NCBI GenBank assembly: GCA_024644875.1
Contig: JAHEGY010000042.1
Location: forward strand, 1 to 35,319
DNA length: 35,319 bases
Direction of reading: 5' to 3'
Origin: Cyclobacteriaceae bacterium
Lineage (GTDB): Bacteria; Bacteroidota; Bacteroidia; Cytophagales; Cyclobacteriaceae
The first letter of the stretch is position 1. The number at the start of each line of letters is the position of its first letter. This document shows, in pieces, positions 16,484 to 26,590 of this stretch. The notes beneath the pieces are model-generated. The model was not told the DNA's origin and made no database searches. It worked only from the letters and a program-made list of their open reading frames with translations. The position numbers and the translations under genes were made by a program.

Positions 16484-17605
16484 CTATTTTAAATCGGCAA
16501 TAACAATATTTCTGTCATCCCAATAATCATCATCTTTAAATCCAAATGCGGTGGGATTGTAATTGCCAACTAGTTCAACATTTGCCAATTCCGGTACCTC
16601 CAGATCCAGTAACCAGAAAGCAGCATTTACAATAAGTCTCCGCGTGCCTGTTTCCAACAGGTCCGTAGAACATCCAATCGTGGAAGTAAATGACTTACCC
16701 TCCTGCCCACCGGGAATCTGATAACTTTTAGTCCACGCTATCGGCATCATAGGATCATTCTGATCAATCATTTTGCCCATCCTTTCAATTTTTTCAGGAA
16801 GATCAGAGTCAGTGGGACGCATTCCTAACCTTGGATCGTTTTCATCATATTCCATGGATCGATCAACACATTGTCCCAGAACAAGTGGCTGAGCATCACC
16901 GGGAAGCGGCAGCCTGACACCGTAAACATCTGTTGGTCCCCATATAGAACCTTCCTCCATACCATGCCATATGGGATGATCTTCGGTGCCTTCCGCTTTT
17001 AAACCCCTTGTGCTCTGATTTCCGTGATTTCCATGGTGACTGATCCATTTTTCACCTAAGATTAACCTCCCAAATCCACCTTGCCATTGTCCTTCCTCAT
17101 TATTAAAGTTACCATAGTGATGGTAAGAGGAAAGAGAATCGTTCTCTGTAAAATTGAAAGCGTGTGTTGCCGTCCTGATCCCCAAAACGGGTCTTCCACT
17201 TTTCAGATAGTCATCAATCAAAGTCATCTGCCCATCAGGAAGTGCTCTGAACCTCGTAAATATGATTATCAAATCAGCCTCAACTAAATTTTCCAGGCCG
17301 TGTATATTATGAAGATAATTCGGGTCCACGATCCCGGGTCTTGAAGGATCCTGTGCAAAAAGTACCTTGCAGTTGAATCCGTGATGCTGGTTCAGGATTT
17401 TGGCGATCTGGGGCATGCCTTCTTCTGACCGGTATTCTTCATCTCCTGTAACAAAAACTATAAGAGGTTTTTCCGGGTCTCCCTTAAGGGAAAATAACAC
17501 CAGATTCTCATCCTCTGATTCATTTTTCATAGCCTGAGATCCGGAATTATTTGTGCATCCAGGAAAAATAAAAATCGGAAAAAATAAAAGGATTAATTTT
17601 TTCAT
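16484..17605 (-). CDS. ThuA-like lipoprotein (class I glutamine amidotransferase fold)
   Basis: 373 residues. The lipobox is IFPGC (Cys16). The ThuA-like domain spans about 45-330: LIVFVTGDEEYRSEEGMPQI, ADLIIIFTRFRALPDGQM, GRPVLGIRTATHAF and the later HHGNHGNQSTRG. ThuA-like proteins share the class I amidotransferase fold but lack a confirmed catalytic triad; they occur in sugar-use loci, and the trehalose link of the founding member is genetic only. The lipid anchor places this one in the periplasm or on the surface. A promoter with well-matched TTG, 20-base spacer and TATCTTTA lies 91 bases upstream, so it begins its own transcript. A sugar-modifying role is inferred from context only. Confidence 0.85.
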   Translation of the reverse strand: MKKLILLFFPIFIFPGCTNNSGSQAMKNESEDENLVLFSLKGDPEKPLIVFVTGDEEYRSEEGMPQIAKILNQHHGFNCKVLFAQDPSRPGIVDPNYLHNIHGLENLVEADLIIIFTRFRALPDGQMTLIDDYLKSGRPVLGIRTATHAFNFTENDSLSSYHHYGNFNNEEGQWQGGFGRLILGEKWISHHGNHGNQSTRGLKAEGTEDHPIWHGMEEGSIWGPTDVYGVRLPLPGDAQPLVLGQCVDRSMEYDENDPRLGMRPTDSDLPEKIERMGKMIDQNDPMMPIAWTKSYQIPGGQEGKSFTSTIGCSTDLLETGTRRLIVNAAFWLLDLEVPELANVELVGNYNPTAFGFKDDDYWDDRNIVIADLK

Positions 17606-17695
17606 TCTTTAATCAGATATCTCCTTAAGAAAAGTATTAAAATCAATAGTCCGATGGTATTGAACGGACCAGATTTAAATAATAATTGTTTAAGC

Positions 17696-17726
17696 TAAAG
17701 ATAGTTAACCAGAATATGGAATGCAA
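17696..17726 (-). promoter_or_regulatory. Promoter of the ThuA-like gene
   Basis: On the minus strand TTG (17724-17726) is followed after exactly 20 bases by TATCTTTA (17696-17703). This fits the Bacteroidota primary sigma promoter (-33 TTG or TTTG, -7 TAnnTTTG) with a final A. The same layout occurs before the CIA30 and GH120 genes. Confidence 0.6.
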
Positions 17727-17771
17727 TTCAAAACAGACCAGAAATGTAGTTAACATACTAATTGGTAGAAG

Positions 17772-18908
17772 TTAGTTTTCGTTATTAGCCTGATTTGGAA
17801 ATTTTCCTATCTTTTCATATTCGCTAATTAAAGCTCTTGTCTTCTTGATATAGAAATTTGGGTCTATATCTTCTCCGTAATCTTCATAAGTATAGGAAGT
17901 TATTTTCTTTGGTATCGCTGGTTCAATCTGTGTGCCTTCATGCCATTCATTGAAGGAAGTAATACCAATAAAATCAGGATCACAATTGGTGGCATTCATA
18001 AACATCTTTTCATAATACTGTCCATTATCCCTGCTTCTGGTATTTTTTTTATTCCATGGTCTGATCCTTGTATCGATATAACCCGGTCCCACACAGGGTA
18101 TAAAAATCAGATCATTCTCCTCCGCATATTCTGACATTGATGACCAGTTAGAGGTTGTGGACCCAAAATGGAAGCCATCACTGGCATAATAGGTATAAAC
18201 ACCATCGAATCCAGATACTAATGCAAACTCTCCATCTTTCCTTAATGTCCAGAGACTTATAAAAATACCATCAATAGGGGTGTTGCGTATGCTTGTTGTG
18301 GTATCAGGTTTTAAAATACTTTGCCACTTTTGATAGTTTAATTTATAGGAATTATACAAATAATAGAATGGTTTTCCATTGAGTTTATATAAGCCCGGAT
18401 GATCTGAGTAGTTAATCCTGATATAATCAAGATGTGCCTTGAATTCCTCGGTGGTTTTATAAATCGGTTCTATGTGAAATGCAATTTTTAATCCGTACTC
18501 GTTTGCGATGTCTAAATATGTTCTTACGGATTGATCCGTAAATGAGTCTTTACCCCACCAGCTGAGGGCCACCACTCCGATACCGGCTTTTTTTATTTGC
18601 TGCATATGCAATTCTATGATTTCAGGGTCATTTGAGCTGTAGCAACCCGGTTGTGGAAAATAATTGGCGCCAATATCATCCCCGCCGGGATAATTTCCCT
18701 GGTTGTTCCAGCTGGAATCTGCCCAATGGGGTAAAATTTGATGATTCCAGTGAGTATATGCTCCATCGACTTCGGGGATTCCATACCAGCCATAATAAAA
18801 GGTGTGAACATTGTAATTTACCGGGGGTATAACCGCAGCAGTTTCTTTACATGAAGAATGCCATACATAGGAACAGAGGATTAACAAAAGAGACTGTTTT
18901 ATTTTCAT
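17772..18908 (-). CDS. GH99-like glycoside hydrolase lipoprotein
   Basis: 378 residues with an N-terminal signal; Cys20 after a hydrophobic stretch (HSSC) suggests a lipoprotein. The GH99/GH71-like TIM barrel shows VHTFYYGWYG (34-43), GVVALSWWGK (111-120), KIAFHIEPIY (141-150), FIPCVGPGYIDTRIRPW (269-285) and TSFNEWHEGTQIEPA (317-331). The EWHE pair (Glu321, Glu324) matches the two conserved carboxylates of GH99 endo-alpha-mannosidases and endo-mannanases, which work through an epoxide-type route. The enzyme would therefore cut alpha-mannose-containing glycans at the cell surface. It is a single gene, 166 bases upstream of the ThuA-like gene on the same strand. Substrate assignment within the GH99 and GH99-like group needs comparison of the -2 subsite loop. 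Confidence 0.83.
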   Translation of the reverse strand: MKIKQSLLLILCSYVWHSSCKETAAVIPPVNYNVHTFYYGWYGIPEVDGAYTHWNHQILPHWADSSWNNQGNYPGGDDIGANYFPQPGCYSSNDPEIIELHMQQIKKAGIGVVALSWWGKDSFTDQSVRTYLDIANEYGLKIAFHIEPIYKTTEEFKAHLDYIRINYSDHPGLYKLNGKPFYYLYNSYKLNYQKWQSILKPDTTTSIRNTPIDGIFISLWTLRKDGEFALVSGFDGVYTYYASDGFHFGSTTSNWSSMSEYAEENDLIFIPCVGPGYIDTRIRPWNKKNTRSRDNGQYYEKMFMNATNCDPDFIGITSFNEWHEGTQIEPAIPKKITSYTYEDYGEDIDPNFYIKKTRALISEYEKIGKFPNQANNEN

Positions 18909-19006
18909 TGCTTTTCTTACAGTTTGTCAATAATATGTAGTTTTTGAATGGGTCGGATTTGCAAAAAGTATTAAAAAACATGTAAATTCTAGACAAACGA
19001 ATATAT

Positions 19007-19798
19007 TTAATTATCACCATCAAGTAATCTTCCTAATCCTCCCAGAATCGAGCCCTCCCCTTTAGAAGATCCACCTGCTTTTGGCGCATGTTGGATGACC
19101 CGGTCAGCCAGGCGGGAAAATGGTAAACTCTGTAAGTAAACTTTTCCTGTTCCTCGAATTGTTGCAAGAAACAGGCCTTCCCCTCCGAAAAACATAGATT
19201 TTAAATTTCCGGCTCTTTCAATATCATAATCTAATCCCTGGGTAAATGCAACTATGCAACCTGTGTCAATTAACAGGGTTTCATTTTTTAATTCCCTTTC
19301 AATTATTGTTCCTCCGGCATGTAAAAATGCCAGACCATCACCCCTTAACTTTTGAAGTATAAATCCTTCGCCACCGAAGAAACCAGCACCCAGCCTTTTG
19401 TTAAATGCAATGGTTACTTCAGTTCCTTTAGCAGCGCATAAAAATGCATCTTTCTGGCAGATGATTTCTCCATTTACGGTATTTAAATCTATTGGTATGA
19501 TTTTTCCCGGATAGGGTGCAGCAAAACTGACTTCCTTTTTACCTTGTCCCGTGTTTGTAAAATGAGTTAAGAAAATAGATTCACCCGTCAGAACTCTTTT
19601 CCCAGCATCCAGTAAATTACCTAAAATTCCTTTATTAGGTTGTGATCCATCACCCATTATCGCTTCAAATTTAATACCACTATCCATCCAATTCATTGAA
19701 CCAGCTTCGGCTATTACGGTTTCCAGTGGATCTAATTCAATAGAAACTACCTGCATGTCATCCCCATGAATTGTGTAGTCGATTTCGTGTGAACTCAT
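19007..19798 (-). CDS. AIM24/TIGR00266 family protein
   Basis: 263 residues without a signal peptide. The opening [19 protein letters not shown], then [17 protein letters not shown], the glycine-rich [19 protein letters not shown] and the later [19 protein letters not shown] are hallmarks of the TIGR00266/AIM24 family (about 230-270 residues). The fold is a double-stranded beta helix assembled from two similar halves, visible here as the repeated FGGEGxxL motif. The C-terminal end is glycine and serine rich ([20 protein letters not shown]). The biochemical role is unknown in bacteria; the yeast relative is mitochondrial and affects cristae organisation. It is preceded by a 111-base gap after the CIA30 gene and lacks an obvious promoter by eye. 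Confidence 0.9.
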   Translation of the reverse strand: MSSHEIDYTIHGDDMQVVSIELDPLETVIAEAGSMNWMDSGIKFEAIMGDGSQPNKGILGNLLDAGKRVLTGESIFLTHFTNTGQGKKEVSFAAPYPGKIIPIDLNTVNGEIICQKDAFLCAAKGTEVTIAFNKRLGAGFFGGEGFILQKLRGDGLAFLHAGGTIIERELKNETLLIDTGCIVAFTQGLDYDIERAGNLKSMFFGGEGLFLATIRGTGKVYLQSLPFSRLADRVIQHAPKAGGSSKGEGSILGGLGRLLDGDN

Positions 19799-19909
19799 TG
19801 CTTTATTTTTTTGATTAGTATGAATATCTACTAATTGCTTTAATAATTACTTATCTTATTTGTGTTTATCTATTGTTGAATGAAATCTTAATCTTTCTAA
19901 AATTAAATT

Positions 19910-20440
19910 CTACTTCACTTCTATTTTATCAATTAGTAGTTTGAATTTCTCGGGCGTTTTATTACCAATTAAAAAAACGATTTCTTCAATATAATCATGT
20001 GCAAAATTTGGCAAATCCAGTTTCCTGCCCCTGAAAGAAGGATACATATCCTTCAGTGGAATTTCGATTTCCTCCCACACACCTGAGGTCTGGAAAGAAG
20101 CAATATATGAATAATATGTGCCCAAATTATCTTTAACCCTGAATTGATAGTTCTTGCCATCTCCTTTGAGTCTGAGAATTACACTGCTGGACTCATTTAC
20201 TTTTAATTTTTTAAACTGGTAGCGCACAGATGAGAATCCACCATTATTTTCCAATGATATTTGGCCTTCGAACAGTCCAAAACCTTCCGGACTTAATTTA
20301 AAGCTACCGGAGGATCTTCCTCCCATGACAACATCGTCGACAATTCTCCAGCCTTCGATATTTGAATTCTTGTTAAAATCGAAAATTATGTGCGCATTCA
20401 TGGCAGATATCAAAATAAGGATGCCTAAAAGATAGTTCAA
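19910..20440 (-). CDS. CIA30-like exported protein
   Basis: 176 residues from a TTG at 20440, which gives a signal-like N-terminus (NYLLGILILISAMNA); the only ATG nearby is at 20401 and would remove it. IIFDFNKNSNIEGWRIVDD and VVMGGRSSGSFKLSPEG, followed by GFGLFEGQISLENNGGFSSV and YQFRVKDNLGTYYSYIASF, are typical of the CIA30 (complex I intermediate-associated protein 30) jelly-roll domain. Bacterial CIA30 proteins are small stand-alone beta sandwiches of unknown role, and the name does not imply a link to complex I here. A strong promoter (TTTG, 20 bases, TATCTTTA) lies 75 bases upstream, which supports a start near 20440 rather than further up. Confidence 0.82.
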   Translation of the reverse strand: MNYLLGILILISAMNAHIIFDFNKNSNIEGWRIVDDVVMGGRSSGSFKLSPEGFGLFEGQISLENNGGFSSVRYQFKKLKVNESSSVILRLKGDGKNYQFRVKDNLGTYYSYIASFQTSGVWEEIEIPLKDMYPSFRGRKLDLPNFAHDYIEEIVFLIGNKTPEKFKLLIDKIEVK

Positions 20441-20798
20441 AATTTGTTTTATAATTACTTAGAACCCCAGGCCGTAAAAATGACCCAGTGGTTATGCTAT
20501 AATCTTTATTTACCTAAAGATAGTTATTGGTAAAATACAATCCAAAGCGGAATGGGACTGAGTATCCAGAATACCACTGGAATTTTCGGTTTGAATACTT
20601 ATTGGACTGTGGATCCTTTATCACTAAACGAATTCATGATCATGAGTTTAATCAATCTTTCCTTAAAATATACATAAGGATGACCTCCATTCAACTTACT
20701 TTAAATTTAATCATAAGACAGGATTTGGCTTTAATCTATATCAATAAATAATCTATACAGTCTGTTAATAACCATGATTTTATTCAGCTTATAACTGT
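20441..20798. other. Intergenic region without a recognised gene
   Basis: Apart from the promoter for the CIA30-like gene, these 358 bases hold no coding sequence I can support. A 74-codon plus-strand frame (20527-20751) has no homology-like blocks and overlaps the promoter; it is regarded as chance. No strong hairpin was seen. Confidence 0.5.
20515..20546 (-). promoter_or_regulatory. Promoter of the CIA30-like gene
   Basis: The minus strand has TTTG (20543-20546), exactly 20 bases, then TATCTTTA (20515-20522), about 75 bases before the start codon. It matches the Bacteroidota primary promoter closely. Confidence 0.6.
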
Positions 20799-22286
20799 TT
20801 ATACAACGTTTAGTTTATTTTGGATAAAGATCTCAGCAGTTTTTATGTGATCTCTTTGCTTCGATTCAGACATCCTATTGTAAGTATTAACAAGCATTGA
20901 TGTTCTCGGATTCGAAGTAAAGAAATCCTGATGCTTATCAATGAATCGCCAAAACAACCCGTCCCAGATCTTTTCCCAGTCACCTTTGGGATAATCACTC
21001 ATCTTTTTGATATAATTTGAGCCTCCTATATAGGGTTTGGTGGCAAAGGTTCCACCATCAGCGAACTGGCTCATTCCATAAACATTTGGAACCATCACCC
21101 AGTCATAGGCATCGATGAACATCTCCATAAACCACTTGTAAACCTCATCGGGATCAAATTCACAAAGCAGCATGAAATTGCCCACTATCATCAGCCTTTC
21201 TATGTGGTGACAGTAACCGGTATTCAGTATTTTATTGATGGTTTGATCAATAGGTTCTATTCCGGTCGTTCCATTATAAAAGCTGTCTGGAATCTTTCGA
21301 TCAAAATTCCAGAAGTTTCGAGTTCTTGAATAGCTCCCCTTGCAAATGTACATTCCCCTCATAAATTCCCTCCAGCCAATGATCTGTCTGATAAACCCTT
21401 CTGTAGAGTTAACAGGGATATCTTCTTTACTGGCATATGCAAGAATTTTGTCAACCACTTCTTCAGGAAGGATCAGTCCCACATTGATCAAAGGTGAAAG
21501 CACACTGTGGTTTATGATGGAATGTTCCTTAACTATTGCATCCTCGTATACTCCGAAATCATAGAACCTATATGTCAGGAATTGATCCAACCACTCTGCT
21601 GACTCCTGATGTGTAATGGGATACCACCGTTCTTTCGATATACATCCGGGATTATCCCCGAAGTTCTTTTCTGTATATTCGATCGCCTCATCCCAAAAGT
21701 CAGATGGACCAGGATAATGTACCTGAGGTGGGATTTTCCCTTTTGGATATTTCTTTCGGTTGTCCGTGTCGTAAGTCCATTTACCCCCAATGGGTTGTTG
21801 CTCCTCATCCATCAATATCCCACGCTTTTTACGCTGCTGCTTATAAAATGTTGTTTGAAAAAAAGATGTTTTATCAGTCCTGAAAAATGAAGTAAGGTCC
21901 TCCTTGGAATTGAGAAATTGCGGGTTGTCATATATCTTAAGGTCACAATCCCCAGCCATCGATTTGATCCTTTTTTCCAGCCAGTTATCCACGGGATCAA
22001 TTACATGTATTTCATAAATACTGCTTTCTTCTAATGCCTTTGCGAATCCGGAAATATCAGATTTTATGTTATCTGAATTAATGTATTGAACTATGATGCC
22101 TTTTTCTTCCAGGTATCGCTGATAGTATTTCATTGAGGCTCTGTGAAATACGATCTTCTGCTTGTGAAACCGGTATTGTCTGAAGAAAAGATATTCTTCT
22201 ATCAAATATACCTCATGGCCATTTTCTAACAATTTACTTTCAGCGAAGAGCTGATTGGGGAAAATGAGGTTAATTGCTTTCTTCAT
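20799..22286 (-). CDS. Photolyase-related flavoprotein (CryPro/FeS-BCP family) lacking the usual Cys cluster
   Basis: 495 residues from the ATG at 22286, which overlaps the upstream stop as ATGA; an ATG at 22307 would add seven. The N-terminal Rossmann-like domain (AINLIFPNQLF...VYLIEEYLFF) and long alpha-helical C-terminal domain with GFIRQIIGWREFMRGMY, NTGYCHHIERLMIVGNF and WVMVPNVYGMSQFADGG are diagnostic of the deoxyribodipyrimidine photolyase-related family, often (6-4) photolyases. In those enzymes the KPYIGGSNYIKKMSDY region is followed by a CxxC-x(n)-C stretch holding a 4Fe-4S cluster; here it reads PKGDWEKIWDGLFW, without cysteine. Only Cys115, 215, 315, 359 and 375 remain (numbered from this start). 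Expected role: light-driven DNA repair or light sensing. Confidence 0.88.
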   Translation of the reverse strand: MKKAINLIFPNQLFAESKLLENGHEVYLIEEYLFFRQYRFHKQKIVFHRASMKYYQRYLEEKGIIVQYINSDNIKSDISGFAKALEESSIYEIHVIDPVDNWLEKRIKSMAGDCDLKIYDNPQFLNSKEDLTSFFRTDKTSFFQTTFYKQQRKKRGILMDEEQQPIGGKWTYDTDNRKKYPKGKIPPQVHYPGPSDFWDEAIEYTEKNFGDNPGCISKERWYPITHQESAEWLDQFLTYRFYDFGVYEDAIVKEHSIINHSVLSPLINVGLILPEEVVDKILAYASKEDIPVNSTEGFIRQIIGWREFMRGMYICKGSYSRTRNFWNFDRKIPDSFYNGTTGIEPIDQTINKILNTGYCHHIERLMIVGNFMLLCEFDPDEVYKWFMEMFIDAYDWVMVPNVYGMSQFADGGTFATKPYIGGSNYIKKMSDYPKGDWEKIWDGLFWRFIDKHQDFFTSNPRTSMLVNTYNRMSESKQRDHIKTAEIFIQNKLNVV

Positions 22287-23380
22287 GGCTTTAATACTTT
22301 CTTGCATTTTTTCCAGAAGGCGAAAAATGACGGGAAATACCCTGTCACATTACACAGCCATTCCCGAGGTTCTTCTTTTCCCTGATAATGGCTATTTGTG
22401 GGATGTTCCTTGAAGACCACATGATCTGAGTTTACCTGCTCCAGCAACTCTGAGAATTCGCCAACAAACACCTGGATCCTGTTAATGTTTTTAGCAAGGT
22501 TAAGAGCAAAATCTATACAATGCTTACCTACAGGATTTTCCTTGAAAAAAGAAGTTTCCAGCAAGAGAATGCGTTGCATATCTTCTTCCGGATGCCAGGA
22601 AGGGTCAAGATTGTAGTAGTTGTAGACCAGTGTGGTTTTATCATTCTCCAGAATAGGTCTTTTGAATTTAGGAAGCGATGTCTCAAGATCAAAGGGAATT
22701 GTATTTGACAATACCTCCGGAGTTTTCAGTCTGTTGAACTGGTCATACTCAATATCCAGGAAGGTATTCTTCTGCGAACTATAAAAGAATTTGTTAATAT
22801 TATCCTGGTTGGCATAGTATTTTTTCTTTGAAATGGTTCCGGCTACCCATTGCCAGCTAAGGTGATTGCTGGCCAGATCCCCATCAAATAAATGACTATA
22901 CATCCATTTTGCCGGTGTCAGCCAGTGAGATTTTGCAATATTACAGCATACTGAAGCTACGTACATGCGCATATGGTTGTGCATATAGCCTGTTTCATAG
23001 AGTTCTTGGATAGCCTTATCAATGGCTTCGATACCCGTATTGGCATTTACGATGACTTGAGGTACTTCATAGTTTGTTACTGGAGTTTGCTTATTTTTCA
23101 GGTCAGACATGATCTGCTTGCCCTTTGCAATCCAGATCTGCTGCCAATAGTCCCTCCAGGCTAATTCCTGTATAAGCTTCTCGGTCTTCTGCCATGGTAG
23201 ATCTAAGGAAACAATATGATCATAGACATTCCTCGTTGAAATCACCCCCCTCGATATGTAAGGACTCAAATGTGTAACTGCCCCATCAGCGTAATTCCTG
23301 GTAGCAGCATATTTTACAGGATCAATACCGCCTATACTCTTCCTTATTTCTTGTATTTGAGTAGGAAATTCAAACCCCAT
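22283..23380 (-). CDS. Short photolyase-like FAD-binding protein with C-terminal Rossmann-like domain
   Basis: 365 residues from ATG 23380 (a TTG at 23389 would add three). Residues 25-205 match the FAD-binding domain of the cryptochrome/photolyase family: GAVTHLSPYISRGVIS (flavin phosphate binding), ELAWRDYWQQIW, then TGIEAIDKAIQELYETGYM, HNHMRMYVASVCC and DGDLASNHLSWQWVAGT. The usual N-terminal antenna domain, which precedes this in normal photolyases, is absent. Instead residues about 245-365 form an alpha/beta region (RILLLETSFFKENP, INRIQVFVGEF, HVVFKEHP, SFFAFWKKC). It could be a moved antenna domain or a new one. The stop is within an ATGA overlap with the second photolyase gene, and katG is 58 bases upstream. 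DNA repair or light sensing is likely; the reaction is unproven. Confidence 0.85.
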   Translation of the reverse strand: MGFEFPTQIQEIRKSIGGIDPVKYAATRNYADGAVTHLSPYISRGVISTRNVYDHIVSLDLPWQKTEKLIQELAWRDYWQQIWIAKGKQIMSDLKNKQTPVTNYEVPQVIVNANTGIEAIDKAIQELYETGYMHNHMRMYVASVCCNIAKSHWLTPAKWMYSHLFDGDLASNHLSWQWVAGTISKKKYYANQDNINKFFYSSQKNTFLDIEYDQFNRLKTPEVLSNTIPFDLETSLPKFKRPILENDKTTLVYNYYNLDPSWHPEEDMQRILLLETSFFKENPVGKHCIDFALNLAKNINRIQVFVGEFSELLEQVNSDHVVFKEHPTNSHYQGKEEPREWLCNVTGYFPSFFAFWKKCKKVLKP

Positions 23381-23438
23381 ATACTTCAAACTAAGTTTTT
23401 TAGATCAAGTTTCATGGGGTTTGGTAGTTATATATGAA

Positions 23439-25610
<2,172 letters not shown>

Positions 25611-26024
25611 TTACTTAAATGTACCTGTGATTTGTAACTGTATGTTTTGAATTTTAAAATTTCTTATACCTTTCTGATTGAAGTAACCTGTGATAAGTTC
25701 ATCGAGTTTTTCATCTTCATAATCTTCGATTCTATCCGTTTGCGCACAATACAGGTGATGATGGTTGGACTGTGTCGGGTCATAACGCATGATGCCGCTT
25801 TCGGATTTTACCTTTTTTAACAGATTGTTCTCAACCAAAGAATCTAAAACTTTATACACCGTTCCTACTGAAATGTTTGGATGGTTTTTTTTGATATATT
25901 CAATAATATTCTCGGCTGTGGGATGATTGTTTAATTTAATGATTGCACTTAGAATAGCAATCCGCTGTGGTGTGACTCTTAGTCCTTTTTCTGAAAGTTT
26001 ATTTACAATCTCTTTTATTTCCAT
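25611..26024 (-). CDS. perR: PerR-type Fur family peroxide sensor
   Basis: 137 residues. The winged helix is RVTPQRIAILSAII and ISVGTVYKVLDSLVENNLL. The regulatory metal site has the PerR set: His34 (HPTAE), Asp82 (RYDPT), His88/His90 (NHHHL) and Asp101 (IEDYED). Asp82 rather than Glu at this place is typical of PerR, whose histidines are oxidised by peroxide through bound iron. The structural zinc site of most Fur proteins needs two CxxC pairs; here only Cys93 (LYCAQT) remains. It precedes katG by six bases. A promoter at 26067-26098 and an operator at 26039-26053 lie upstream, which fits autoregulation of the perR-katG-photolyase unit. Confidence 0.92.
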   Translation of the reverse strand: MEIKEIVNKLSEKGLRVTPQRIAILSAIIKLNNHPTAENIIEYIKKNHPNISVGTVYKVLDSLVENNLLKKVKSESGIMRYDPTQSNHHHLYCAQTDRIEDYEDEKLDELITGYFNQKGIRNFKIQNIQLQITGTFK

Positions 26025-26038
26025 TAATAACTATTAGA

Positions 26039-26053
26039 TGATAATGATTATTA
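26039..26053. promoter_or_regulatory. PerR-type operator upstream of perR
   Basis: TGATAATGATTATTA is a near-perfect inverted repeat around a central G; it matches 12 of 14 defined positions of the known PerR box TTATAATnATTATAA. It lies between the promoter and the perR start codon, about 15 bases before the ATG. A repressor bound here would block the transcript. Confidence 0.72.
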
Positions 26054-26066
26054 TTTGAGATAAAGA

Positions 26067-26098
26067 CAAATGTAGTGATTTCTTTTTGAAATCTACAA
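26067..26098 (-). promoter_or_regulatory. Promoter of the perR-katG-photolyase unit
   Basis: On the minus strand TTG (26096-26098), 21 bases, then TACATTTG (26067-26074). The -7 element is a full match to TAnnTTTG. The start of transcription would fall near 26060, so the PerR box begins only a few bases downstream. Confidence 0.62.
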
Positions 26099-26351
26099 GC
26101 GAGCCAAAGAAAAAATTGCTTTTACCCGACTGTTAAGGATCTTCCATAATTTATAAACAAATTTCAAGCAATATTTGTCTCAGCCTAAGGCCCATTCAAT
26201 TTTTTAAATATTTCCTGACCCTTTCTATGTTGCATCTAATATTTAAATCAAAATCTATATAATTCTCATAAAAATGCGATTCTCAAGTCTGCACCTTGTA
26301 TTCCGGTAGAATGGGATAAATTCTTCACCCACAAATCAGGGATTAATTCTA

Positions 26352-26522
26352 TCATTTGATTTCTTTGCGTTTTAGAATAGTAGCACTTAATATAATAAAA
26401 TACAGAATACATAACCATGCAAAAAGATCCCCGATAACAGAATAAACCGTTTTATGGCTTTTTACGGGTACATCTGAATATAAAATATCGGAATTTGAAA
26501 TGAAGAAGACTATGATTTTAAA
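26352..26522 (-). pseudogene. Remnant of an apolipoprotein N-acyltransferase-like gene (C-terminus)
   Basis: About 56 codons read FKIIVFFISNSDILYSDVP, then KTVYSVIGDLFAWLCILYFI and end ILKRKEIK before a TGA. The pattern of a Thr-Val-Tyr, GD-(L/W)-FAWLC and a final hydrophobic helix with a basic tail is how Lnt and related nitrilase-membrane proteins end. An in-frame TAA sits directly before the fragment, and the plus-strand oxidase gene occupies what would be the rest. It has no start codon and is not expressed as an intact protein. The assignment rests on one short block, so moderate confidence. Confidence 0.42.
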
Positions 26523-26538
26523 TTATCTCAAAGTTTTA

Positions 26539-26546
26539 TATCTTGG
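26539..26546 (+). promoter_or_regulatory. Candidate -7 element for the alditol-oxidase-like gene
   Basis: TATCTTGG differs at one base from TAnnTTTG and lies 45 bases before the chosen start. No TTG is at the right distance, so it is tentative. Confidence 0.3.
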
Positions 26547-26590
26547 GTAGGATCCATTTTTTATTTTTTAACGAACCAACCTGTTGTTTT

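Noticed and set aside
20527-20751. Plus-strand 74-codon frame in the intergenic region
   Set aside because: No homology-like blocks, overlaps the promoter of the CIA30-like gene and has no ribosome binding site.
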